This document shows positions 45,772 to 53,828 of a stretch of DNA of 64,000 nucleotides, piece after piece (position 1 is the first letter of the stretch; every line of letters begins with the position of its first letter). Below the pieces are notes generated by a model, which was not told the DNA's origin, ran no database searches, and worked only from the letters and a program-made list of their open reading frames with translations. Made by a program: the position numbers and the translations under genes. Location of the stretch: the NCBI RefSeq assembly GCF_011761345.1, contig NZ_JAASRY010000002.1:496001-560000 (forward strand), written 5' to 3'. The stretch comes from Thalassobacillus devorans. Lineage in GTDB: Bacteria > Bacillota > Bacilli > Bacillales > Halobacillaceae.

Positions 45772-46023
45772 GTGAAGCGAAAGTTGTTGGCAGGGATAGC
45801 TACAGCTGCTTTAGTGTTAGGGTTTGGAAATATCGTACTGGCTGACGGGGATGAGCCGTTACAAGGTGAGGGATTTTGGCAGGGAAGCTTTGAAGAAATG
45901 CTCCCTTTTATGAAACAAATGCACCCAAACTTTGACGATTCTCAATTGGAGGGAATGTATCAGGGTTGCCACGGGCAAAATGGCCCGGGCAATTACAACA
46001 GAGGAATGATGAATAACTTTTAA
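45772..46023 (+). CDS. Small secreted His/Met/Cys-containing protein
   Basis: An 83-residue exported protein. The signal peptide KRKLLAGIATAALVLGF ends near VLADGD, leaving about 60 residues with FEEMLPFMKQMHPNFDDSQL, MYQGCHGQNG and RGMMNNF. Several Met, His and one Cys outside the membrane could bind copper (inference). GTG 45772 is preferred: AAAGGAGGG lies six bases upstream, while ATG 45766 abuts it. Similar small proteins in Bacillaceae carry uninformative names. It follows the regulator by 75 bases. Confidence 0.72.
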   Translation: MKRKLLAGIATAALVLGFGNIVLADGDEPLQGEGFWQGSFEEMLPFMKQMHPNFDDSQLEGMYQGCHGQNGPGNYNRGMMNNF

Positions 46024-46067
46024 TCGGGGAGGGGTATGGTACCTTCCTCGTAACTTTTTAGATAAAG

Positions 46068-46098
46068 AAGACAGTTGATGACTCGACTGTCTTTTTTT
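46068..46098 (+). terminator. Terminator after the small secreted protein gene
   Basis: AAGACAGT/ACTGTCTT stem, ten-base loop, then a T run. Confidence 0.85.
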
Positions 46099-46174
46099 AA
46101 TAGTATTTTATGGTTAGAATAATACCTTCCGTGGAATGGGTATACTGGGAAATATATTAAAAGGAGTGTTAGTT

Positions 46175-46417
46175 ATGATGGGTGGCGGTGGAATAAGCGG
46201 AGGAATGGGTGGTTTTCTTGGCTTTGGATTTATCTGGATTATTATCATTATCGCCATCATTGCCATTTTTGTATGGATAATGAAACCAGGGTCTCGTAAC
46301 ACTACTACTCGTTCATCATCTGGTAATAAATCATTTGAAACATTGAAAGATAGATTAGCAATAGGAGAAATTTCAGAAGAAGAATATGATCGCTTAAAAC
46401 GTAAATTAGAAGAATAA
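46175..46417 (+). CDS. Small SHOCT-domain membrane protein
   Basis: An 80-residue protein: glycine-rich start, one long isoleucine-rich membrane segment (about 17-36), a Ser/Thr linker and a C-terminal SHOCT motif ([19 protein letters not shown]). SHOCT ends are common on small oligomerising proteins. ATG 46175 has AAGGAG eight bases upstream; the ATG at 46136 has no ribosome-binding site. Nineteen bases before the copper ATPase, it is probably co-transcribed; similar pairs occur in metal-resistance clusters. Confidence 0.8.
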   Translation: MMGGGGISGGMGGFLGFGFIWIIIIIAIIAIFVWIMKPGSRNTTTRSSSGNKSFETLKDRLAIGEISEEEYDRLKRKLEE

Positions 46418-46436
46418 AAGAGAAAGGAGAATCATG

Positions 46437-48536
46437 ATGGCTGATAAGCGCGAACATCATAATCATAAAAGTAATAACCATAAAGAACATACTCAGGCAC
46501 ATGAGAGAGATGAACATACGGCAACCGGTCATCACGATGCCCATGAAGAACATGAGCAGCATAATCATGGTGGTGGTCATGATCATCATGACCACGATCA
46601 TGGGGATATGGTTGCTGATTTTAAGAAACGATTTTACATTTCACTGATTCTGACGATTCCAATCTTGCTTCTCTCGCCGATGATTCAGGACTTCATGGAG
46701 GTGGATTGGAGATTTCCATTTGATCAATGGATCTTGTTTGGGCTTTCTACTATTGTATTTTTCTATGGAGGCTGGCCTTTCCTGATAGGAGCCATCAGTG
46801 AATTGAAGCAAAAAAATCCAGGCATGATGACATTGATAGGGTTAGCGATTTTCGTCGCTTATGGCTACAGTTCATTAGTAGTCTTCGGATGGAGCGGAAA
46901 GAACTTTTTCTGGGAGCTCGCTACATTAATTGATATCATGCTTCTTGGTCATTGGATTGAGATGCGGTCAATTATGGGAGCGTCCAATGCGCTGGAGGAA
47001 CTGGTCAAGCTGATGCCGAATGAAGCACACAGAGTGAAGGAGAATGGTGAAACAGAAGATATAGCTGTTTCAGAACTGCAAACAGGCGATCGCGTATTAG
47101 TGAAACCTGGTGAAAAAATACCGGTCGATGGTGTTATTCTTGAAGGGAAATCAGCAATTGATGAGTCCATGCTGACGGGAGAATCGATGCCCGTAGAAAA
47201 GAATCCAGATGAAGAGGTGATCGGGGGTGCAGTCAACCAGGAAGGCTCGCTGACGATTGAAGTCAAGAAGACGGGTGATGATACCTATTTATCCCAGGTC
47301 ATCACATTGGTAAAAGAAGCACAGGATTCTAAATCAAGAACCCAGGATTTAGCGAACCGTGCAGCGAAATGGCTGTTCTATATTGCGTTGGCAGCAGGGT
47401 TCGGAACATTGTTCATTTGGCTTGCGCTGGGATACGCCTTTGACGTGGCATTAGAGCGAATGGTAACGGTTATGGTCATCACTTGTCCACATGCACTTGG
47501 ACTTGCTGCACCATTGGTTGTTGCCGTCTCGACATCTATTTCTGCCCAAAAAGGCCTGCTGATCAGAAACAGAACCAACTTTGAAGGTGCTCGGGAACTG
47601 AATGCTGTTGTATTTGATAAAACTGGAACATTGACAAAAGGTGAGTTCGGAGTAACCGATATTATCCCTGCCGGATCCAATAATGAAAATGATGTTCTGC
47701 TTTGGGCAGCCAGCGCTGAACAAAACTCCGAGCACCCGCTGGCAGAAGGGGTACTCCATAAAGCAGAGGAACGGGAACTGAATCTGAAAGAAGTATCAGA
47801 TTTTGAATCCATGACAGGTAAAGGATTGAAAGGAAGAGTAGAAGGAAAAGAAGTACTGGTCGTCAGCCCTGGCTATGTCAATGAGCGTTCGTTTGAATAC
47901 GATAAAGACCAATTTAATTCTTTATCTGAAAAAGGTAAGACAGTAGTTTTTGTCCTTGTAGATGATGAGCTTATCGGGATGATCGCATTAGCTGATATGG
48001 TTCGTGATTCTGCCAAGGAAGCCGTCGAAAAACTCAAGGAAATGGATATCCATCCTATCATGTTAACAGGAGACAACCAAAAAGTAGCTGACTGGGTAGC
48101 GGATCAACTAGGTATTGAGGAGGTTTATGCTGAAGTACTTCCTCACAATAAATCGGATCAGATCAAAAAGATCCAGCAGAAAGGCTGGAAAGTAGCAATG
48201 ACAGGAGATGGGGTCAATGATGCCCCGTCACTTGCTACAGCCGATTTAGGGATTGCAATCGGCAGCGGAACCGATGTTGCGATGGAAACAGCTGATGTCG
48301 TCCTTGTAAAAAGTAATCCAAAGGATGTTGTCAGTATCATGGATCTATCGAAGAAGACGTACCGGAAAATGCTGCAAAACTTATGGTGGGCAGCGGGATA
48401 TAATATTGTGGCCATCCCGCTTGCTGCTGGGGCACTGGCATTTATGGGCTTGTTGTTGAGCCCAGCTGTCGGGGCAGTTCTGATGAGCCTAAGCACTGTC
48501 ATCGTTGCTATAAATGCCAAACTGTTAAAAGCTTAA
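46437..48536 (+). CDS. copB: CopB-type copper (or silver) P1B ATPase
   Basis: A heavy-metal-exporting ATPase of 699 residues. The N-terminal 60 residues are extremely His-rich, as in CopB proteins that lack cysteine metal-binding domains. The transport motif is CPH in [15 protein letters not shown], marking subgroup P1B-3. The phosphorylation site [21 protein letters not shown] motif (SEHPLAEGV) and [11 protein letters not shown] hinge are intact. About eight membrane segments. ATG 46437 has AAAGGAGA six bases before it; ATG 46434 is also possible. Likely controlled by the adjacent two-component system. Confidence 0.93.
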   Translation: MADKREHHNHKSNNHKEHTQAHERDEHTATGHHDAHEEHEQHNHGGGHDHHDHDHGDMVADFKKRFYISLILTIPILLLSPMIQDFMEVDWRFPFDQWILFGLSTIVFFYGGWPFLIGAISELKQKNPGMMTLIGLAIFVAYGYSSLVVFGWSGKNFFWELATLIDIMLLGHWIEMRSIMGASNALEELVKLMPNEAHRVKENGETEDIAVSELQTGDRVLVKPGEKIPVDGVILEGKSAIDESMLTGESMPVEKNPDEEVIGGAVNQEGSLTIEVKKTGDDTYLSQVITLVKEAQDSKSRTQDLANRAAKWLFYIALAAGFGTLFIWLALGYAFDVALERMVTVMVITCPHALGLAAPLVVAVSTSISAQKGLLIRNRTNFEGARELNAVVFDKTGTLTKGEFGVTDIIPAGSNNENDVLLWAASAEQNSEHPLAEGVLHKAEERELNLKEVSDFESMTGKGLKGRVEGKEVLVVSPGYVNERSFEYDKDQFNSLSEKGKTVVFVLVDDELIGMIALADMVRDSAKEAVEKLKEMDIHPIMLTGDNQKVADWVADQLGIEEVYAEVLPHNKSDQIKKIQQKGWKVAMTGDGVNDAPSLATADLGIAIGSGTDVAMETADVVLVKSNPKDVVSIMDLSKKTYRKMLQNLWWAAGYNIVAIPLAAGALAFMGLLLSPAVGAVLMSLSTVIVAINAKLLKA

Positions 48537-48546
48537 TTGTTATTTT

Positions 48547-48577
48547 AGGCTGTGTGAGGATGAGTCCTCCACAGCCT
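48547..48577. terminator. Bidirectional terminator between copB and the methyltransferase
   Basis: AGGCTGTG-GAGGA pairs with TCCTC-CACAGCCT with one bulged T. T-rich on the right, A/T mix on the left. Confidence 0.7.
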
Positions 48578-48581
48578 TCAT

Positions 48582-49205
48582 TTATTCATTCTCGTCTTTA
48601 TTAGGTGAGAGGATCAGGCGTCGCATGATTGAAGCCATTAAGTAATCTTCTTTCACCACTTTTAAACCTGCCTGCTTAATATTGTCCATTGTTTTCCGAT
48701 TGATATTAGCTCCGACGATATGGAGGCCAATTGGGTTCAGCACATCCATTGCTTTGCCTATTATTTCATTATCACTGCGCATATGTTCCAGCATGATGAT
48801 TTTCCCCTTAGGCTTCGTAACCCGGCGTATTTCCTTTAAACCCTGAATTGGATCAGGGACAGAACAAAAGACACAGGTGGAGACCACCGTATCAAATGTA
48901 TTATCAGCTAAATTCATCTGCTGGGCGTCCATTTCCATAAGCTCAAATGATAGAGGCAGATTATCTGCTTTTTCACGAGCTTTTTTTAACATCATAGGGC
49001 TGAAGTCAATCCCTGTCACTTCCACGTGACCGGGATAGTATTTAAGATTAACTCCAGTTCCAACTCCTACTTCTAACACTTTTCCACTCGCATGTTCTAG
49101 AAGTTCCTTCCGCCATTTCTCCCGAATCATCCGGTCCATCAAATCAAATACCCCTGAAATACGATTATACCTTCGTTTAATCGTATTTGTTTGCTTATTA
49201 TCCAT
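48582..49205 (-). CDS. Class I SAM-dependent methyltransferase
   Basis: A 207-residue Rossmann-fold methyltransferase. The SAM-binding motif I is VLEVGVGTGVNLKYY, motif II VTGIDFSPMML, then FDTVVSTCVFCSVPD and GKIIMLEHM. It is of the Methyltransf_11 type; resemblance to phospholipid or quinone methyltransferases does not settle the substrate. Shine-Dalgarno GGGGGGGA. A CsoR-like operator lies 25-37 bases upstream of the start. The neighbouring rhodanese is in the same direction but separately promoted. Confidence 0.85.
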   Translation of the reverse strand: MDNKQTNTIKRRYNRISGVFDLMDRMIREKWRKELLEHASGKVLEVGVGTGVNLKYYPGHVEVTGIDFSPMMLKKAREKADNLPLSFELMEMDAQQMNLADNTFDTVVSTCVFCSVPDPIQGLKEIRRVTKPKGKIIMLEHMRSDNEIIGKAMDVLNPIGLHIVGANINRKTMDNIKQAGLKVVKEDYLMASIMRRLILSPNKDENE

Positions 49206-49229
49206 AATGAATCCCCCCCTATATAAGTA

Positions 49230-49242
49230 TACCCTCCAGGTA
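49230..49242 (-). promoter_or_regulatory. CsoR/CstR-like operator upstream of the methyltransferase
   Basis: In the gene's direction the site reads TACCTGGAGGGTA (5-3-5), inside a wider ATACCC-N10-GGGTAT dyad (49229-49250). TACC(C/T)...GGGTA is typical of CsoR-family copper or persulfide repressors. A TATACT just downstream could be the -10. Confidence 0.5.
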
Positions 49243-49304
49243 AAGGGTATGGGAATTATATGTAGTTTTGCTGATGTATCTATTGTTCGTTTGTCTTCCC
49301 ATGG

Positions 49305-49604
49305 TTATTGAGTAACTTCACCGTTCCATTCGTGCATGCCTCCGTCGAGTGTCTTTGCCTGATAGCCTTGTTCATTCAATAGGTCAGCGGCCTGGTCACT
49401 TCTTTTCCCGGAAGCACAGACGGTGATATACTCTTTATCCTGATTTAACTTGTCCATTTTGTTCTCTACTTCATCTAACGGGATGTGAATGGCACCTGGA
49501 ATCATACCTGCTTCCACTTCTTCTTCAGTCCGTACATCAAGTACCTCCACATCGTCCTGTTTACGTTTCTCTTCAGCAACTGTCGGCTGTACTTTTGCTG
49601 CCAT
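49305..49604 (-). CDS. Single-domain rhodanese (sulfurtransferase)
   Basis: A 99-residue rhodanese domain with DVRTEEEVEAGMIPGAIHIPL and the active-site loop TVCASGKRSD (C63), then LDGGMHEW. Such proteins move persulfide sulfur and are often induced by CstR, a CsoR relative, under sulfide stress. AAGGAGG lies eight bases before the ATG. Upstream are a CsoR-like operator and a 10-bp inverted repeat in the leader, giving strong local regulation signals. Confidence 0.92.
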   Translation of the reverse strand: MAAKVQPTVAEEKRKQDDVEVLDVRTEEEVEAGMIPGAIHIPLDEVENKMDKLNQDKEYITVCASGKRSDQAADLLNEQGYQAKTLDGGMHEWNGEVTQ

Positions 49605-49617
49605 TTACAATACCTCC

Positions 49618-49647
49618 TTATATAAGATGAAACATCTTCTTATATAA
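49618..49647 (-). promoter_or_regulatory. Inverted repeat in the rhodanese leader
   Basis: TTATATAAGA (49618-49627) and TCTTATATAA (49638-49647) form a perfect 10-bp dyad with a ten-base loop. Read as RNA it would fold a hairpin just before the ribosome-binding site. Confidence 0.55.
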
Positions 49648-49653
49648 TAAATG

Positions 49654-49667
49654 TACCTCGTAGGGTA
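49654..49667 (-). promoter_or_regulatory. CsoR/CstR-like operator and promoter of the rhodanese gene
   Basis: TACCT-CGTA-GGGTA (plus strand) fits the 5-4-5 CsoR-family operator. In the gene direction TTTACC, 17 bases, TATATA forms a promoter whose -35 and spacer overlap the operator, so bound repressor would block RNA polymerase. Confidence 0.6.
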
Positions 49668-49700
49668 AAAGAAGAAACGTGTTTTTATATGACAGTTATA

Positions 49701-50702
49701 TCACTTCGAAATCGTTTTTCCTTGATCAAGAATCTGCTTCCAGTTCTCTCCCTCGTCTGTAGAGATAAAGGCATTTTCTTTCTCCCCGTCACTGGAAAGA
49801 AGCGTGATTTCGTCTTCATTATCTGGATTTTTTGCCACGTATAAGATGGCTTGGTTTCCGATTTCAGGCAAGGACAACGTATCGGCTGTCGTATCTTTCA
49901 GATTAATAGACTCCAGTTTGGGCTCAGACGAATATGTTGCAAAGTATAAACGTTCTTCTTCAAAATATAATGCAGTACCCTGGGTATTTTCTTTGACAGG
50001 TTCAAAAGTCTGCCCGCCGTCTTTACTTAGGTATATTCCATTTTGAGTAGAGGCAGCAACGACATTTTTATCTGTTGGGTGAACAGCCAAAGCGAACGGA
50101 CTTGTGCTTATACCCGCAGCCTCAATGGCTTCCCACGTTTCTCCATCATCAAGGCTCCGATAGAAACCAGCATCCAATTCAGAATTGGGCTGGATATTCA
50201 CCAGGTAAATGGCGTGGTTATTATAACCGACTCCCATCGTATGAAAATCACTTTCCCCTTCAAAGCCTAAATCCTCCAAGGTTTGACCGCCATCAGTGCT
50301 CTTCTTTAATCCAAGGGGATTAGGGAGATCGGAGTCTTTACCGGGATGGCCCGATGTATAAAAACCATTATCCACCGCTGTGAAACCCATATAATCATTA
50401 AATTGTTCTTTTGTTTCCACCCAATCCCCATCTTGATAAAATTTCAGTCCGCTATGGGTGGCGAATGCCATCCCGGCATCAGGGTGTATGTAGCCGATCC
50501 CATGAACATGATTGACAGTTCCTTCAAAAGACTGTAGGAAGTCAGATAAATCTCCAGTTTTCTCCTGGTTTTCCTGTTTGTCAGTTTGTTCTGTGTTCTC
50601 CTTTTGTGTTTCTCCATCTGGCTGGCTTTCATCATTTTGGCTGCATCCGGTCAGGATAATTGCTGTGCTGATACTAGTTATAAGAAATAATTTTTTAATC
50701 AT
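49701..50702 (-). CDS. Lipoprotein with BNR/sortilin-type repeats
   Basis: A 333-residue lipoprotein: signal peptide MIKKLFLITSISTAIILTGC, a Gln/Glu/Lys linker to about residue 50, then beta-propeller-like Asp-box repeats (STDGGQTLEDL, SLDDGETWEAI, SKDGGQTFEPV, STDEGENWKQIL). The domain opens with VNHVHGIGYIHPDAG, as in glycosylhydrolase-like proteins of Bacillus. Role unknown; an extracellular binding function is inferred. ATG 50702 has GGAGGA upstream, itself within the in-frame ATG at 50717. Confidence 0.8.
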   Translation of the reverse strand: MIKKLFLITSISTAIILTGCSQNDESQPDGETQKENTEQTDKQENQEKTGDLSDFLQSFEGTVNHVHGIGYIHPDAGMAFATHSGLKFYQDGDWVETKEQFNDYMGFTAVDNGFYTSGHPGKDSDLPNPLGLKKSTDGGQTLEDLGFEGESDFHTMGVGYNNHAIYLVNIQPNSELDAGFYRSLDDGETWEAIEAAGISTSPFALAVHPTDKNVVAASTQNGIYLSKDGGQTFEPVKENTQGTALYFEEERLYFATYSSEPKLESINLKDTTADTLSLPEIGNQAILYVAKNPDNEDEITLLSSDGEKENAFISTDEGENWKQILDQGKTISK

Positions 50703-50741
50703 GACTAAATCCTCCATTAAATTCTTTTACAAAGTTGTTTT

Positions 50742-50930
50742 CCGTTACGTTAGTAACGGTGGGGAGGGGCGGAAAAAGGGAAGTGGTCTTTCTTCCCGTT
50801 GATGGACTGCTTATGTCGCGAGTGTCTAGGCGATGAAGCTAGAAAGCGAACCGGTTCCCAGCCGCCCTTACCCCGAATTCGACAACGGATCCCAAAGTAT
50901 CTCGAAATAAAGTCTTCGACTTTTCGGCAC
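50742..50930. repeat. Degenerate relative of the composite palindromic elements
   Basis: It begins with the dyad CCGTTAC-GTTA-GTAACGG (50742-50759) and contains GAAAGCGA followed by GGTTCCCAGCCGCCC. It ends with TCTCGAAATAAAGTCTTCGA, whose reverse complement matches the left end of element 1 (20611-20630) closely. The remainder of 50931-51163 is AT-rich with one TATAAT (51110-51115) before the next gene. Confidence 0.6.
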
Positions 50931-51163
50931 GTTTATGGGACAAATATCCTAAAAAATTAACAACAACATTTCACAGAACCAAAGAGTAAAAAAATTCATA
51001 CAGGGTAAATATAACTGATTTGTATCGAGATTTTATGCAGAAAAGTAAAAGGATTCTTGTTATAAATAAACTTCCTGCATCTTCCTTTTTCAATTAAGGA
51101 ATCTTCGTTTATAATCGAGAAAGAAAAAGTCAGACAACTATTAGATATGCTGGAGGAAATAAG

Positions 51164-52276
51164 ATGATAAAACGAATTAAGATTATATTAATTATCGTTC
51201 TATTACTGGCTGCCTATACTCCACAGACAGGCTTTGCAGAAAAAAGCGAAAACTTATCCATCCAAAGTGAGGCTGCTATTTTGATAGATGGGGAAAGCGG
51301 CCAAGTATTATACGAAAAAAACAGGGAAAAGAAGATGTACCCGGCAAGTATTACGAAAATCCTTACAGGTATTATTGCTATTGAACAAGGAAACCTGGAG
51401 GATAAAGTAATTATTAGTGAAGAGGCGAGGAATGCAGACGGTACCAGGGTATATTTAGAAGAAGGAGAAGAAGTACCGCTTAAGAAATTAGTTCAGGGAC
51501 TGTTGATGAACTCAGGGAATGATGCAGGCGTGGCTATTGCTGAACACCTGGCCGGCAGTGTGGAAAACTTTACACAAGTGATGAATGCTTTTGCTGAAGA
51601 AAAAGCTGGGGTTAAGAATTCTAACTTCACGAATCCGCATGGGCTTTATGATGATGACCACTACGTTACGGCAGAGGATATGGCGAAGATCACAAAATAC
51701 GCGATGAAAAATGAGACGTTTAAGGAAATAGTGGGCACGAAGGAGTTAGACTGGAAAGGCGAAGAATGGGAGACAACCATCATCAATCATAATCGTCTGC
51801 TTTGGAGATATGATGATGCAACCGGAGTAAAAACCGGCTGGGTTTCAAAATCAGGCCATACACTGGTAGGGTCCGCAGAACGTGATGGGATGGAATTAAT
51901 TGCTGTCATTCTGAAAGCGAACAATGCAGAACATGCTTATACGGAAGCCGGAAAATTATTTGACTATGGCTTTGAAAATTACGAAACTTCTTCTATTCCT
52001 GCTGGAAAGACATATAAGACAAATGGAGAAGAGTATGAATTGCCAGAACCGCTGGCTTATACCAAAGAAAACAATTCGGAGATTACGGAACAAGTAACAA
52101 GAAAGGGCTATTTACTGATTGAGTCTGACGATGAAATACTGACGACAGGCAAATTGGATGTAGTACAAGCATCGAATGGAGAGCCTGTAAAAACGGAAGA
52201 AAACGATTCAGAAGAAAATTCTTCCTGGAAGGATGCTATATTCCAGTGGTTTGCCAGTCTCTTCTCTTCAAAATAA
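51164..52276 (+). CDS. dacF: D-alanyl-D-alanine carboxypeptidase (DacF-like, family S11)
   Basis: A 370-residue exported penicillin-binding protein 5-type enzyme that trims the terminal D-Ala from peptidoglycan. Signal peptide about 1-25, catalytic SITK (S62), SGN (MNSGNDAGVAIAEHL) and KTG (VKTGWVSKSGHTL) are all present. The C-terminus ends with an amphipathic helix (WKDAIFQWFASLFSS) for membrane attachment. GGAGG precedes the ATG. The subtype (DacF, DacB or DacA) is not certain; the length favours DacF-like. Confidence 0.88.
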   Translation: MIKRIKIILIIVLLLAAYTPQTGFAEKSENLSIQSEAAILIDGESGQVLYEKNREKKMYPASITKILTGIIAIEQGNLEDKVIISEEARNADGTRVYLEEGEEVPLKKLVQGLLMNSGNDAGVAIAEHLAGSVENFTQVMNAFAEEKAGVKNSNFTNPHGLYDDDHYVTAEDMAKITKYAMKNETFKEIVGTKELDWKGEEWETTIINHNRLLWRYDDATGVKTGWVSKSGHTLVGSAERDGMELIAVILKANNAEHAYTEAGKLFDYGFENYETSSIPAGKTYKTNGEEYELPEPLAYTKENNSEITEQVTRKGYLLIESDDEILTTGKLDVVQASNGEPVKTEENDSEENSSWKDAIFQWFASLFSSK

Positions 52277-52280
52277 TTAC

Positions 52281-52330
52281 AAAAAAGCTGTCATTAGAAA
52301 AGCGATAAACTTTTCAATGACAGCTTTTTT
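52281..52330 (+). terminator. Terminator after dacF
   Basis: AAAAAAGCTGTCATT...AATGACAGCTTTTTT stem with a second short AAG/CTT pairing inside; flanked by A and T tracts. Confidence 0.9.
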
Positions 52331-52390
52331 CATACTTTAAGAATGTTTAACTTTGTAAAAGGATTAAAGTATAATAAACATTTAGGCTTT

Positions 52391-52427
52391 CGCCATAAGA
52401 ACTTGGCGATAAGCCAAGTGTTTCTAA
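52391..52427. repeat. Short dispersed palindromic repeat, copy 2
   Basis: ACTTGGC-GATAA-GCCAAGT is a perfect stem, followed by GTTTCTAA. It matches the unit at 9551-9577. GGCTTTCGCC just upstream (52385-52394) can alternatively pair with GGCGATAAGCC, giving two mutually exclusive hairpins. Confidence 0.55.
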
Positions 52428-52436
52428 GCTATTGTA

Positions 52437-52766
52437 TTATGCAATCAGCTTTTCACATTCATCTGCACACTTGCGGCAAGCCTCTGCACATTTTTGGCAA
52501 TGGTCGTGATCATGCTTCGCACATTCTTCACCACAGTCACGGCATGCTTTTGCACATAATTGGGCAAGCTCTTGGACATAAGGGGTGTCACGGGTCAAGG
52601 ATTGTTCAAATAGAGAGCAAATATCAGCACATTCGCGGTCAAGGCGAATACATTCGGCCATTTCTTTTACATGTTCCTCACCGAGACAGGAAATAAAGCA
52701 ATGGTTACATGCCTCCATACATTCGTGCAATGTTTCAATTACTGTTGAATACTTCTCATGACTCAT
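52437..52766 (-). CDS. Four-helix-bundle cysteine-rich protein (DUF326, copper-storage-like)
   Basis: A 109-residue cytosolic protein with cysteines in CxxxC and CxxC spacing on every helix (HECMEACNHCFISCL, CAKACRDCGEECA, HCQKCAEACRKCADECE) and a HDHDH patch. This is the DUF326/Csp3 pattern, whose members store many Cu(I) ions in a helical tube. No signal peptide is seen. The start at 52766 has AAAGGAGG seven bases upstream. Copper storage fits the CopB cluster 4 kb away. Confidence 0.88.
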   Translation of the reverse strand: MSHEKYSTVIETLHECMEACNHCFISCLGEEHVKEMAECIRLDRECADICSLFEQSLTRDTPYVQELAQLCAKACRDCGEECAKHDHDHCQKCAEACRKCADECEKLIA

Positions 52767-52886
52767 CATAATACCTCCTTTAGTATGATACATAGATAAG
52801 ATAACCTGTCTACAGTGAAATAAACAGGATTTCTGATAATTAAGAAAAAAGTTTTATAGATTAATTAAGTAGAAAGTTGGTAGCTT

Positions 52887-53828
52887 ATGCAAATGACGAA
52901 GGCGGGAGAATGGTGTGAAATCATTGTTCCTGAAGAATGGAAAAACAAAAAGATCGAACAAATTTTAAAAGAAAATTTAAAGATTCCTAAAAAAATGCTT
53001 CATCACTTCCGGATGAATAAAGATGTAATTGTAAACGGTCAAACCGTGTCCTGGTCAAGGGTCCTTCAAGGCGGAGAAATCCTTCAAATACGATTATTTC
53101 AAGCAGAGGATTACGGGATTGTACCTGACAATAAAAAGCTGGATGTCCTATTGGAAGATGATCATCTGCTTGTCGTGAATAAACCCGCGGGTATAGATAC
53201 GCATCCGAATGTACCTGGACAGACAGGAACCTTGGCGAATCGTGTAGCTTTTTATTTTCAGGAAAATAGGGTACTGACTAAGGTAAGGCATATCCATCGT
53301 CTGGATCGAGAAACTTCCGGTGCTGTGCTGTTCGCCAAGCATGCACTGGCTGGTGCCACACTGGATCGCTATCTGGAACAAAGAAGCATCAGCCGCACGT
53401 ACCTTGCCATCGTACATGGGCAGCTTAAACGCAGTGAAGGAGTAATTGACAAGCCAATAGGTAAAGACCGCCACCATCCGACAAGAAAGCGAGTATCACC
53501 AGGCGGGCAAAAGGCTGTTACTGAGTATAAGGTTCTCAACTATGATACCCAGCAAAATGTCAGCCTTGTGAAACTGAAGCTTCAAACCGGAAGGACGCAT
53601 CAGATCCGTGTACATATGAGTCATATTGGTCACCCTGTTGCGGGTGATCGCCTGTATGGAAATAAGAAGGATGGCTATGATCGGCAGGCATTGCATGCGG
53701 CAACACTATCTTTTCCCCACCCGATTACAGGGGAACAACTGACCAGTGTGGCACCCAGTTATAATTTGCCATTAATTTTACAAAAGGAAATAGATAGAAT
53801 GACCGCTTATTATAGGAGGGATAGATAG
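52887..53828 (+). CDS. RluA-family pseudouridine synthase
   Basis: A 313-residue RNA pseudouridine synthase. The catalytic aspartate is in HRLDRETSGAVLF, with VVNKPAGIDTHPN before and LKLQTGRTHQIRVHMSHIGHPVAGDRLYG after. An N-terminal S4-like region (IEQILKENLKIPKKMLHHFRMN, VIVNGQ) precedes the catalytic domain. RluD-type target sites in 23S rRNA are likely but not certain. The ribosome-binding site is weak, so ATG 52893 is an alternative start. Confidence 0.9.
   Translation: MQMTKAGEWCEIIVPEEWKNKKIEQILKENLKIPKKMLHHFRMNKDVIVNGQTVSWSRVLQGGEILQIRLFQAEDYGIVPDNKKLDVLLEDDHLLVVNKPAGIDTHPNVPGQTGTLANRVAFYFQENRVLTKVRHIHRLDRETSGAVLFAKHALAGATLDRYLEQRSISRTYLAIVHGQLKRSEGVIDKPIGKDRHHPTRKRVSPGGQKAVTEYKVLNYDTQQNVSLVKLKLQTGRTHQIRVHMSHIGHPVAGDRLYGNKKDGYDRQALHAATLSFPHPITGEQLTSVAPSYNLPLILQKEIDRMTAYYRRDR

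Noticed and set aside
52343-52696. 117-codon plus-strand frame over the cysteine-rich gene
   Set aside because: It is antisense to a well-supported DUF326 gene, and its His/Cys content comes from the opposite strand.
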